Origin: a virus
DNA: 51,357 bases
Virus record (IMG/VR): IMGVR_UViG_3300046507_000096
Span: 1 to 51,357 of that record
Reading direction: 5' to 3' (one strand)
Each line of letters opens with the position of its first letter. The first letter of the stretch is position 1. Below the pieces are notes generated by a model. The model had not been told where the DNA came from, made no database searches, and was given only the letters and a program-made list of their open reading frames with translations. Position numbers and translations under genes: made by a program. This document shows positions 16,112 to 22,928 of this stretch, piece after piece.

Positions 16112-16312
16112 ATGTACGAGGAATTCGTTCGTTCGAACAATCCAATCAGGGAGTTTGTCCTTGATTTCGTCCGTCCTGATGGCACTGTATCCTCCGTTCA
16201 GACGGTGAAGGATACGTCCATCGTCAATGCTGTTGCATATGGACGATCGCTTGCTGCTGGCACGACGCTGGCAGTGTATCAACACATTGAGCCGGTCAAG
16301 AAGGCCGCTTAA
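16112..16312 (+). CDS. Small early protein, unknown
   Basis: 66 residues, starting two bases after the previous stop. It appears as a compact alpha/beta sequence (strand 'EFVLDFVRPDGTVSS', helix 'SIVNAVAYGRSLAAG', strand 'TTLAVYQHI') ending in KKAA. No family recognised. Confidence 0.6.
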   Translation: MYEEFVRSNNPIREFVLDFVRPDGTVSSVQTVKDTSIVNAVAYGRSLAAGTTLAVYQHIEPVKKAA

Positions 16313-16402
16313 TCCCTTTCATCTGTGGTGCCTAGTAGTAAGAGATAGGCTAAGTTAAATGCGTACTGTAACAACGCAGCCACAATCTTATTGGAGAATG
16401 AA

Positions 16403-16618
16403 ATGAAACAGATCAATCTCGCCATCCTTTCCCCCAATCACAATGATGTGGTTGGCATCCTCACTGTATATGCCAATGATGTGAAGGATGCGCTCAAGCG
16501 TGTCCGTCAAGACCCGGACATGGATGGTGTACGTTGCCATCCTATCTCTCAGGCAGTTGAGGTGGCCCCAGTAGAGCCTTCCCTCGTATCGGCTGTTGCC
16601 TCTCTAGAGATAGCTTAA
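16403..16618 (+). CDS. Small early protein, unknown
   Basis: 71 residues from ATG 16403, with GGAG at a proper distance; a TTG at 16391 in frame is unlikely. Alternating hydrophobic segments ('INLAILSPNHNDVVGILTVY') suggest a small folded alpha/beta domain. Its TAATG overlap couples it to the next gene. Confidence 0.6.
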   Translation: MKQINLAILSPNHNDVVGILTVYANDVKDALKRVRQDPDMDGVRCHPISQAVEVAPVEPSLVSAVASLEIA

Positions 16619-16857
16619 TGGCTATTATAGAGCAGCGTAGTCGAATACTTGTTAACACAGACCCCCAACGTAGATGCTATGACGGATGTCACTACAGTTC
16701 AGAACTCCAATGGACAGAGTGGGTGGACTTTGAGAGTGGTGTCTCCGACAACGACACAGCTTCGAGGCTGGATTTTTGGCGTGGTCTAAATGACTATGCT
16801 GTAGAGGCGAGGGGGAAAAGCGCCCGATCCGAGTATAGACTGAAGAGATCAGCTTAA
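16618..16857 (+). CDS. Small early protein, unknown
   Basis: 79 residues, rich in Arg, Asp, Ser and Trp, with a 'RRCYDGCHYS' Cys-x3-Cys segment that might bind a metal. It starts on the ATG that overlaps the previous stop. No family recognised. Confidence 0.55.
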   Translation: MAIIEQRSRILVNTDPQRRCYDGCHYSSELQWTEWVDFESGVSDNDTASRLDFWRGLNDYAVEARGKSARSEYRLKRSA

Positions 16858-16900
16858 GCCATACAGCCTCACACAGAGGCTTCAGTGTTTTCCTTATACA

Positions 16901-16948
16901 TGACACCTTGCCCTCACAGATACGCTCTGTGGGGGCATTGTCGTGTCA
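16901..16948 (+). promoter_or_regulatory. Long composite hairpin
   Basis: An inner 11-bp stem GCCCTCACAGA / TCTGTGGGGGC (16910-16920, 16926-16936, one T-G pair, loop TACGC) is extended by an outer TGACAC / GTGTCA (16901-16906, 16943-16948). There is no poly-T tract, so it looks like an RNase III-type processing or stability element, or a weak terminator, between two gene groups. Confidence 0.75.
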
Positions 16949-16963
16949 AAGAAAGGCTATTGT

Positions 16964-17047
16964 ATGAAATGGATAGATGCAATCCTGCCCTATCTCGTAT
17001 GTTACGCAGCAATAGGGCTTTTAGTGTATATCATCGTTAGTCAATAA
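16964..17047 (+). CDS. 27-residue single-membrane-span peptide
   Basis: Starts MKWIDAILPYLVCYAAIGLL and continues as one hydrophobic helix to a short polar end. GAAAGG precedes the ATG by about eight bases. Such mini-membrane proteins in phages often modulate host envelope functions. The coding assignment is based on the ribosome site and the clear membrane helix. Confidence 0.5.
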   Translation: MKWIDAILPYLVCYAAIGLLVYIIVSQ

Positions 17048-17089
17048 CGAGATGCAAAAGGCGGGAATTTCCTGCAAATGGAGATTGAC

Positions 17090-17263
17090 ATGAATAGTGT
17101 TTATACGAAGCGTTTCGATACGTTCATCAAACGCTGGATCATGGAAAGGCATGAGGGGAGAGAGGTGACGTATGTCGCGAGCTATCCCGAGACAGAGGAA
17201 GCTCTAATCGATAAGATTATTAATATCTGTAACGACCGGACAATAAGGATTGATGTGGCATGA
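17090..17263 (+). CDS. Small early protein, unknown
   Basis: 57 residues from ATG 17090, which has GGAG six bases upstream; an in-frame ATG at 17078 lacks one. It begins MNSVYTKRFDTFIKRWIMER: a basic-aromatic helix, then an acidic helix 'ETEEALIDKIINICNDRTIR'. Its end overlaps the next start (ATGA). Confidence 0.55.
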   Translation: MNSVYTKRFDTFIKRWIMERHEGREVTYVASYPETEEALIDKIINICNDRTIRIDVA

Positions 17264-17370
17264 ACGATGACACTCACTACTACATAATGCTATTGTTATT
17301 GCTCTTAGTGTGTGTACTAAATTCAATAATCATAGTTGTTGATATTTGGCTTCTCGTGGAGATGATATGA
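17260..17370 (+). CDS. 36-residue membrane peptide
   Basis: A polar start (MNDDTHYY) is followed by an almost uninterrupted hydrophobic stretch of Leu, Val and Ile, then WLLVEMI. It overlaps both neighbours by four bases (ATGA), so it is translated as part of a coupled chain. Function unknown. Confidence 0.5.
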   Translation: MNDDTHYYIMLLLLLLVCVLNSIIIVVDIWLLVEMI

Positions 17371-17486
17371 AAACGCTCATCGTTGTTGTTCTTTTGTCGT
17401 TGTCTGGTTGTGGGCATTATGTGTCTGACAAGCAGTGGAACGACAGGAACTTGGTTACCATCCTCGAAAGGGAGGGACTGGTATGA
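17367..17486 (+). CDS. 39-residue mini-lipoprotein
   Basis: Begins MKTLIVVVLLSLSGCGHYVS: a type II signal with lipobox LSGC, so lipidation at Cys15 is expected, leaving about 25 residues in the mature protein. It overlaps the preceding and following genes by four bases each. It could be an outer-membrane-anchored factor such as an exclusion lipoprotein or a minimal outer-membrane spanin, but it is not next to the lysis genes. Confidence 0.6.
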   Translation: MKTLIVVVLLSLSGCGHYVSDKQWNDRNLVTILEREGLV

Positions 17487-17668
17487 ATGTGGATACGATT
17501 AAGATTGGGGATTATGTCCTCACGTCCTATTCAGGACGGCTACACACACTGTTCAACACAGAGACAGGTGATGTACGCAACATTCTTCCTTCTGAATATT
17601 CATGGGTGAAGGATAACAAGTCTGTGGAATGTTGCAAATGGGTGGAACAAGCCCACCAGATTGGATAA
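17483..17668 (+). CDS. Small early protein, unknown
   Basis: 61 residues from ATG 17483, with GGAGG upstream and a four-base overlap with the lipoprotein gene. It is a beta-rich N-terminal half ('IKIGDYVLTSYSGRLHTLFN') followed by 'VECCKWVEQAHQIG'. The C-C-K-W and His residues are notable but no family is recognised. Confidence 0.55.
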   Translation: MNVDTIKIGDYVLTSYSGRLHTLFNTETGDVRNILPSEYSWVKDNKSVECCKWVEQAHQIG

Positions 17669-17672
17669 GACA

Positions 17673-17825
17673 ATGACTTCGGCTTATCATGAAGGCTTTA
17701 ACGCTTTTATCAAAGGGCTAACCACCCTTGATAATCCGTATAAGGCTCAAACAACTCAATCGAAAGATTGGAATGTGGGCTATCTCGATAGCAGAGCTGT
17801 TGATCTTTTGAAGTGGAGAGTGTGA
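17673..17825 (+). CDS. Rmf/CrpP-like small protein
   Basis: 50 residues: 'AYHEGFNAFIKG' (helix with aromatic-Gly spacing), then 'DNPY', then 'SKDWNVGYLDSRAVDLL'. The order helix, N-P-Y turn, D-W-x-x-G-(W/Y) helix matches ribosome modulation factor-type proteins. It overlaps the next gene, a second member of the same pattern, by one base. Ribosome or nucleotide binding is only a hypothesis. Confidence 0.6.
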   Translation: MTSAYHEGFNAFIKGLTTLDNPYKAQTTQSKDWNVGYLDSRAVDLLKWRV

Positions 17826-17983
17826 TGCCTTGGTATTCGGAAGAGTATTGGGAGGGAAGGGGTGCATTCTTCTATGGAGATGACTTCTTCTACAACCCCT
17901 ATGACGAGGGGTCGGATGAATATCTCGACTGGAGAAATGGCTATCTCGATGCTAAGGAAGACTTAGATATCTTCCTTATGTAA
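17825..17983 (+). CDS. Rmf/CrpP-like small protein, acidic
   Basis: 52 residues: an acidic-aromatic N-terminus ('MPWYSEEYWEGRGAFFYGDD'), then 'NPYDEGSDEYLDWRNGYLDA', again N-P-Y followed by D-W-x-x-G-Y. The stop codon sits inside the stem of a 9-bp hairpin (17977-17998). It is a probable tandem paralogue of 17673-17825, with a strongly different charge, since Rmf proper is basic. Confidence 0.55.
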   Translation: MPWYSEEYWEGRGAFFYGDDFFYNPYDEGSDEYLDWRNGYLDAKEDLDIFLM

Positions 17984-18018
17984 GCAAATGCTTACATATA
18001 TAAGGCCCCTACGGGGCC
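17977..18018 (+). promoter_or_regulatory. Two stacked 3' hairpins
   Basis: TATGTAAGC / GCTTACATA (17977-17985, 17990-17998) includes the stop codon of the preceding gene. GGCCCC TAC GGGGCC follows at 18004-18018. There is no T-run; they probably stabilise or partially terminate the small-gene mRNA. Confidence 0.65.
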
Positions 18019-18083
18019 CTCTCGGTATCAGTGTGTGATCCAACTATTAAGATCATATATCCTGATGCTCACATACGTTCGCC

Positions 18084-18098
18084 ATCAGTAATACTGAT
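18084..18098. promoter_or_regulatory. 15-bp palindrome abutting a start codon
   Basis: ATCAGTAATACTGAT is a perfect dyad around a central A and ends directly before the ATG at 18099. It could be an operator or an RNA hairpin that covers the ribosome entry site of that gene. Confidence 0.5.
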
Positions 18099-18359
18099 AT
18101 GAAAGATTATATAATGAAAGAAGAATTTAAGTATCAGTTTATATTCGATAGAGAATTGACTGATGATGAAAAGATAACTATTAGAGATATGATTAAGGGT
18201 GAATTCCTAATTGGAATGAAACCTATCATCGTTTCGGATTGGAGAAAAGAGTTGAGCGTCTACGCTAAGAGCGTATATGCTAGTGGACTTCCTTGTAACT
18301 ATCAGTCTCTAGGGATTAATTATGCGTCTCTAGGAATTCGATATAAGGATAAGAAGTAA
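18099..18359 (+). CDS. A/T-rich small protein, unknown
   Basis: 86 residues (81 if the second ATG at 18114 is used), starting MKDYIMKEEFKYQFIFDREL. Its codons are clearly more A/T-rich than those of the flanking genes. The C-terminus carries a short internal duplication, 'YQSLGINYASLGIRY'. No ribosome binding site is obvious at the first ATG, which follows a palindrome directly. Possibly a recent acquisition. Confidence 0.55.
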   Translation: MKDYIMKEEFKYQFIFDRELTDDEKITIRDMIKGEFLIGMKPIIVSDWRKELSVYAKSVYASGLPCNYQSLGINYASLGIRYKDKK

Positions 18360-18412
18360 CACTGATATATAGCATCATTCTAACCAGAATGTTACATCAA
18401 GAGGAAAATAAA

Positions 18413-18607
18413 ATGACATATGAGATTAGCCGTCAGGTTACGCGTTCAGAAGAACGCAAGGCACTCACTGCTCAACTGGCATACGATAAACAGTATGCTA
18501 AGCGTGAAGCAGGTAGAGCCCTAGTCAAGAGACAGGGCAATAATCCCAACTCTATCTTGAGCAAGGCATTGAATGCTGTCTCAAGAATTTCTGCTTGGAG
18601 GGGCTGA
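18413..18607 (+). CDS. Small basic protein, unknown
   Basis: 64 residues from ATG 18413, with GAGG seven bases upstream; an upstream in-frame ATG at 18389 lacks one. It is Arg/Lys-rich and helical (SRQVTRSEERKALTAQLAYD). It overlaps the ATP-grasp gene by TGATG, so it may belong functionally to the amidoligase island or simply lead into it. Confidence 0.55.
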   Translation: MTYEISRQVTRSEERKALTAQLAYDKQYAKREAGRALVKRQGNNPNSILSKALNAVSRISAWRG

Positions 18608-19428
18608 TGTCCTATATCCTTCGTTACGGAAATGCAGGGCTCAAGATGTGCCCTGTCATCGGTGAAACTGCTGGTCTTGATGTATTCAAGACTGGTGATG
18701 CTCTCCCCAAAGATGCTGAATATGTATTCCGTTGGGGTACTACAGCAGGTGTGGATAATGGTCCGAAGATTGTCAACAAAATCCCTGCTATCAGGGAGAC
18801 ATGTGATAAGCGTCTCTTCCGTGCCAAGTTGGCAGCTAAGGGCCTAGCCCCTCGTACATGGACTGATGCTGATGCGTTCCGTAATGAAGTCGGGAACAAG
18901 GAATTTGATGTTCTCGTGCGTCCCTCTGAACATAAACGTAGCGAAGGCATCTATCATTGCACCAACGCATGGGATGTAATGGATGCTGTCCATAAGATTG
19001 GATATGAATTCTACATCTCTGAGTACATCAAGAAGGTGGCTGAGTATCGTGTCTTCGTCGTCTCTGGACGTGTTGCTTGGGTGATCGAGAAGACGCCTCA
19101 GAACAAGGATGATGTATCATGGGGGTGCGTTGATGCAGGAGCATTCGACTATGTGGTATGGCAGGATTGGCCATTGTCTGTGGTACAGAATGCTGTTGAT
19201 GCGTTCTATGTAAGCTCGCTTGACTTTGGTGCTATCGATGTAATCCAAGCAGCCGATGGCACAGCTTACACATTGGAAATCAATACGGCCCCCTATCTCA
19301 CCCCCTATTATGCAAGGACAATCGGTAAGACGTTCAAGTATATCATGAAGAATGGGCGAGATAGGTTCCCGGCAATGGTGTTTAACACATGGCGTGATGC
19401 AGCGCATCCGGCTATTCAATTGGATTGA
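18607..19428 (+). CDS. ATP-grasp carboxylate-amine ligase
   Basis: 273 residues from ATG 18607, behind GGAGGGG. It is an ATP-grasp fold of the RimK-like type: nucleotide/substrate-side segment 'FDVLVRPSEHKRSEG' (about 100-114), 'EYRVFVVSGRVAW' (about 146-158), and a metal-binding end 'FGAIDVI...YTLEINTAPYL' with Asp211, Glu224 and Asn226. These enzymes join a carboxylate to an amine through an acyl-phosphate. The gene opens an island with two further COOH-NH2 ligases and two amidotransferase-fold enzymes, implying a peptide-like or amide product. The substrate cannot be read from sequence. Confidence 0.8.
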   Translation: MSYILRYGNAGLKMCPVIGETAGLDVFKTGDALPKDAEYVFRWGTTAGVDNGPKIVNKIPAIRETCDKRLFRAKLAAKGLAPRTWTDADAFRNEVGNKEFDVLVRPSEHKRSEGIYHCTNAWDVMDAVHKIGYEFYISEYIKKVAEYRVFVVSGRVAWVIEKTPQNKDDVSWGCVDAGAFDYVVWQDWPLSVVQNAVDAFYVSSLDFGAIDVIQAADGTAYTLEINTAPYLTPYYARTIGKTFKYIMKNGRDRFPAMVFNTWRDAAHPAIQLD

Positions 19429-19430
19429 AC

Positions 19431-20345
19431 ATGCGAGAACATACGAGAAAGAATAATAGGCTTGTAGCCAAGCTTAAAGCTCAGATGGATGCTGCTGTCA
19501 CAATGACAGGCTATATTGATCCTCGTCATGGTGGTAGTATCAATCGTAATCCCAACTACCTAGTGTATTGGGCTGTCATTGATGAGAAGGGCGAGACATA
19601 TCATGACAGTAGTTGGCAGTGCCATGTTGGCCTGAACTATTCTGAGGGGGTACAAAAGTATTTCCTTCTCAATAGATTGCAGTTTGGAAACGCAAAACGC
19701 CCTCTCCCAGATGAAATCATCGATGAGTATCTGCTGTACATCACCAAGCATAGTCCTTACAAGGATGCCTTCTATCGTAAGGGTGGCAAGAAGGTGAGGG
19801 AGTATGGTTATGTCGTGATGGACACAACTGTTCCAGCTAACTACATGGCCTCTGCTCTCGTAGCCCTTCGTATGATTTGGGAATATCCGGGCATTCCTTT
19901 CCTCTGGTCTAAGCTGGTGAAGGAAGGGGTTCATCCTGATGTGGCTTATTGTCATGCGTATCAGGTGTCTTGTAACGATCTGAAGACTGTGAGTACAAAT
20001 GAATCATGGTCTCATACATCTTGGGATGGACACCAATTCACCAATAAGATGGTGAAGAATTTCATCAGGAATAAAATCAAGGTGAAGAATGCTCCATACG
20101 TAGAGGGTGGCAAGTATGCCCCTATGTGCTTCATGTATGGTGATCCGGCTGCCGTGAGTTATCTCCGTGATAAAACCCTTGCTTGCCATGAACAAGCTAA
20201 GAAGAAAAAGAAGGGCACCAACAACATCTTCAATCAAGGCAACCAACGTGATAATGTTAATGTTGATGATTTCATCCCATTGTGGGCTGAGATGCTGAAA
20301 GAAAACTACGGAAACGTAGAGGAATGGGTGAATAAAAATGGGTAA
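19431..20345 (+). CDS. Unknown protein of the amidoligase island
   Basis: 304 residues from ATG 19431; a TTG at 19425 overlapping the previous stop is less likely. It is soluble, rich in Tyr, Trp, Lys and Asn, with segments such as 'NYLVYWAVIDEKGETYHDSS' and 'DGHQFTNKMVKNFIRNKIKV', and a Lys/Asn-rich low-complexity stretch near 265-285. It sits between the ATP-grasp ligase and the amidotransferase-fold hydrolase and overlaps the latter by eight bases. I do not recognise the family. Co-location suggests a partner, acceptor or further enzyme of the same pathway. Confidence 0.7.
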   Translation: MREHTRKNNRLVAKLKAQMDAAVTMTGYIDPRHGGSINRNPNYLVYWAVIDEKGETYHDSSWQCHVGLNYSEGVQKYFLLNRLQFGNAKRPLPDEIIDEYLLYITKHSPYKDAFYRKGGKKVREYGYVVMDTTVPANYMASALVALRMIWEYPGIPFLWSKLVKEGVHPDVAYCHAYQVSCNDLKTVSTNESWSHTSWDGHQFTNKMVKNFIRNKIKVKNAPYVEGGKYAPMCFMYGDPAAVSYLRDKTLACHEQAKKKKKGTNNIFNQGNQRDNVNVDDFIPLWAEMLKENYGNVEEWVNKNG

Positions 20346-20991
20346 GGTGTATATCGAAGGTGGACAGGCCAACTACAATGAAATGTGGCGTCGGTTCGGA
20401 TGGGCTATCGTTGGTGATATGTTTGACGCTGATGTCATTCAATTCACTGGTGGCTCTGATGTAAGCCCCCATTATTATGGAGAGGCTGCTCATCCTCATG
20501 CTCAAGTTAATCTTGATCGTGATGCCCGTTGCAAAATTCTATTCAATATGGCTAAGCGTAGGGAAATTCCTATGGCTGGTATCTGCCGTGGTGGACAATT
20601 CCTCAACGTCATGAATGGTGGCAGTATGTTCCAGCATTGTGATGGTCATGGTATCTATGGCACACATAAGGCCACCATCCTTGCTACAGGTAGTGAGGTG
20701 GATGTTACGTCAACGCATCACCAGATCATGAGGCCAAATCGTGACAAAGCCATCATCCTTATGGAAGCTAATCCTAAGCTTTCTACGTTCAAGGAACATA
20801 TGTCTGTCGATGAACCAACAGACAAGTGGTATGTCAGCGATAAGCAGGAAGAAGATGATATCGAAGCAGTGTTCTATCCCGATACGATGTCGCTATGCTT
20901 CCAGCCCCATCCCGAATACTGCGATCCCAAATCTAGCTGTGTCGCTACGTATCGGAACTTCCTGCGTAACTATTTGGAACTAGATGTATGA
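20338..20991 (+). CDS. Class I glutamine amidotransferase-fold hydrolase (peptidase C26-like)
   Basis: 217 residues. Catalytic triad of the class I amidotransferase fold: nucleophile Cys83 in 'GICRGGQFLNV', and His191/Glu193 in 'CFQPHPEY'. 'IQFTGGSDVSPHYYG' near residue 34 and 'STHHQIM' near 125 place it closer to gamma-glutamyl hydrolases of the PuuD/C26 type than to synthetase-bound amidotransferase domains. It could hydrolyse a gamma-glutamyl bond made by the neighbouring ligases, or supply ammonia. It overlaps the upstream and downstream genes slightly. Confidence 0.8.
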   Translation: MGKVYIEGGQANYNEMWRRFGWAIVGDMFDADVIQFTGGSDVSPHYYGEAAHPHAQVNLDRDARCKILFNMAKRREIPMAGICRGGQFLNVMNGGSMFQHCDGHGIYGTHKATILATGSEVDVTSTHHQIMRPNRDKAIILMEANPKLSTFKEHMSVDEPTDKWYVSDKQEEDDIEAVFYPDTMSLCFQPHPEYCDPKSSCVATYRNFLRNYLELDV

Positions 20992-21161
20992 AACAAGTTA
21001 TTCCCCCGAGCTTCCAGAGGAAGATGTTGGCGGATGCTTTGGTCAATCTGGAAACGAGTAGGTTTGTTGTTGACTTTGACGAATACAAGAAGTTGAAGGC
21101 AAGACAGAAGAGAGCTTATAGAGAGTGCGAAATTTATCAATTTCCCTCAAAAAAGGAATGA
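20988..21161 (+). CDS. Small basic protein in the amidoligase island
   Basis: 57 residues, starting MKQVIPPSFQRKMLADALVN, then a charged helix 'FDEYKKLKARQKRAYRECEI'. It starts on ATGA overlapping the previous stop. No motif; coding is supported by the overlap and full-length open frame. Confidence 0.55.
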   Translation: MKQVIPPSFQRKMLADALVNLETSRFVVDFDEYKKLKARQKRAYRECEIYQFPSKKE

Positions 21162-21165
21162 GTGA

Positions 21166-21534
21166 ATGTTCGAAGTTGGGAAGCAATACGTAAGGTCCGA
21201 TATGCCGGGCTATATAATGAGGGTGGTGGCACTAACTGACTTGTCGGCAGTCATTGTGTACGATGCGGTTGGTGAAAGCTCTTACGTAAGAGCTGGCAGA
21301 GAACTTCTTTGGGCGCTGGAGGGTGTTGAAAATCTCTGGAAAGAATACATTAGCCCTCGTTCTACCATTCCCAAATGGTATAATGTGTTCGAAAATGCTT
21401 CTGAACCAACCAAGATTTGGCTCTCTCAAACTCCCCATGGGAGTAAAGAAGGCGCTAAAGAGTATGCTAAACTCTATGTAGGTGGTTGCAAACTTATTGA
21501 TACAATTGAGATTACCTATACGGAGAAGAAATAA
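21166..21534 (+). CDS. Unknown protein in the amidoligase island
   Basis: 122 residues. The N-terminal half looks like a small beta-barrel ('FEVGKQYVRSDMPGYIMRVV', 'LSAVIVYDAVGESSYVRAGR'). The rest is mixed, ending 'LIDTIEITYTEKK'. It begins four bases after the previous stop with AAGGA upstream, and the next gene follows within two bases. No family is recognised. Confidence 0.6.
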   Translation: MFEVGKQYVRSDMPGYIMRVVALTDLSAVIVYDAVGESSYVRAGRELLWALEGVENLWKEYISPRSTIPKWYNVFENASEPTKIWLSQTPHGSKEGAKEYAKLYVGGCKLIDTIEITYTEKK

Positions 21535-21535
21535 T

Positions 21536-22927
21536 ATGTGCGGCTTGGTAGGCGTTATTGGTGATCTGTTTGTAGCAGATCGAAAAGCTTTCAAGTTTAT
21601 GCTTGAATTGGATACAGTTAGGGGCCCACATTCCACTGGTATCGCTCGCATCACAGCAGATTTCCCGAAGAAGGTGGAAATCTGTAAGGATGTTGGTACT
21701 CCGTGGGATTTGCAACGCCTCAATCAAGAAGAGTTCTTCAATCATGAGAAGGAAACAGGTCATATTCATGGCAACCTGATTGGCCTTATGGGCCATAATC
21801 GATGGGCAACTGTCGGTAAGGTGACGCCTGATAATGCCCATCCCTTCCTAGCAGGGAAGATTGTTGGTGCTCAGAATGGAACATTGCCTCACTATCAAAG
21901 GACGAAACTTGATGATTGGGAAATGTTCGACACCGACACAGAAGCATTGATTCACAATATCGACAAGCATGGTGCTGAAGCTGTCATCCCTCGTATCGAT
22001 GGAGCTTGGGCTCTCACTTGGTACAACAAGGAAGACGATACGTTTAACATTCTTCGGAATGTTGAGCGTCCTCTCGTCTACGCTTGGAAGAAGGGCGGCA
22101 AGGTTTTGTATTATGCGTCCGAAGCATGGATGATCTATGCTGCTACAGAGAAGTTCAACATCGATATTGAGAATGATCAGGTGTACAAGTTCGAGAAGGA
22201 CTTCCTGTATTCTTGGAAGCTTGGCACCTGTGCTCAGTTCAGCAAGGCTGTAGGCACGTCTAAGCCTTTGAAGGGGTATGTAACCCCTCCGGTTGACTAC
22301 AGCAAGTGGAAGACCTCTACAGCGGCTTCTAGTGCCAATGTATTCACTGGAGGTGGTAGTTTCACTGGAAATTTTTCCGATCAGCATTCCGAATGGTCAA
22401 AAATCTCTTATTGGTTTAAGAAGATTGGTCAAGAGGTGGAGTTTACTCCCCTTATATGCCTTCGGACAGATGATCAGAAGAAGCAATACCTCCCCTGCCT
22501 CACAAGGAATGGCCATCAGAACGTTCGTATCTACACCGAAGGTCTGAGTGCTGCTCATACGATGCTGTTGGAGGATTTCAATATCCAATCCCTCTCTGCT
22601 AAGATCAGGAAGGTGAAGGCTCAGAAGGGCGGAGGGTTCTATCTCCTTATCGATAAGGACACTCTAACTCCTGTTGAAGTGAAGAAAGCAGCTCAATCCG
22701 ATCTGTTCACATCATCTGACACAATGATGATTGCGAATGGCAAGGTGATTGAGCCTGATGAATACGACCGTAAGGTGGCTGTTGGTTGTGCATGGTGCAC
22801 ACATACTCCATCACGTGAAGATGCTGGCCATCTCCATTGGTTTAATGAAACAGACTTCCTTTGCGCTGACTGCGCTGTCAATGAAGAAGTTCTACAATAC
22901 ATCCCCGAACTTGTGAAGGTTTCGTAA
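21536..22927 (+). CDS. Class II glutamine amidotransferase with C-terminal zinc-binding extension
   Basis: 463 residues from ATG 21536, chosen because it gives MCGLVGVIGD: after Met removal Cys2 is the Ntn-type nucleophile, which requires this exact start (GGAGAAG lies upstream). Supporting motifs are 'RGPHSTGIA', 'GHNRWATVG', 'GAQNGTLPHY' and 'DTDTEAL', as in GlmS/asparagine synthetase-type glutaminase domains (about 1-230). No synthetase or isomerase domain follows. Residues 240-410 are unassigned, and the end carries CxxC at 418/421 and CxxC at 443/446 with intervening His, a zinc-ribbon-like knuckle. It would release ammonia from glutamine for the adjacent ligases. Confidence 0.85.
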   Translation: MCGLVGVIGDLFVADRKAFKFMLELDTVRGPHSTGIARITADFPKKVEICKDVGTPWDLQRLNQEEFFNHEKETGHIHGNLIGLMGHNRWATVGKVTPDNAHPFLAGKIVGAQNGTLPHYQRTKLDDWEMFDTDTEALIHNIDKHGAEAVIPRIDGAWALTWYNKEDDTFNILRNVERPLVYAWKKGGKVLYYASEAWMIYAATEKFNIDIENDQVYKFEKDFLYSWKLGTCAQFSKAVGTSKPLKGYVTPPVDYSKWKTSTAASSANVFTGGGSFTGNFSDQHSEWSKISYWFKKIGQEVEFTPLICLRTDDQKKQYLPCLTRNGHQNVRIYTEGLSAAHTMLLEDFNIQSLSAKIRKVKAQKGGGFYLLIDKDTLTPVEVKKAAQSDLFTSSDTMMIANGKVIEPDEYDRKVAVGCAWCTHTPSREDAGHLHWFNETDFLCADCAVNEEVLQYIPELVKVS

Positions 22928-22928
22928 T

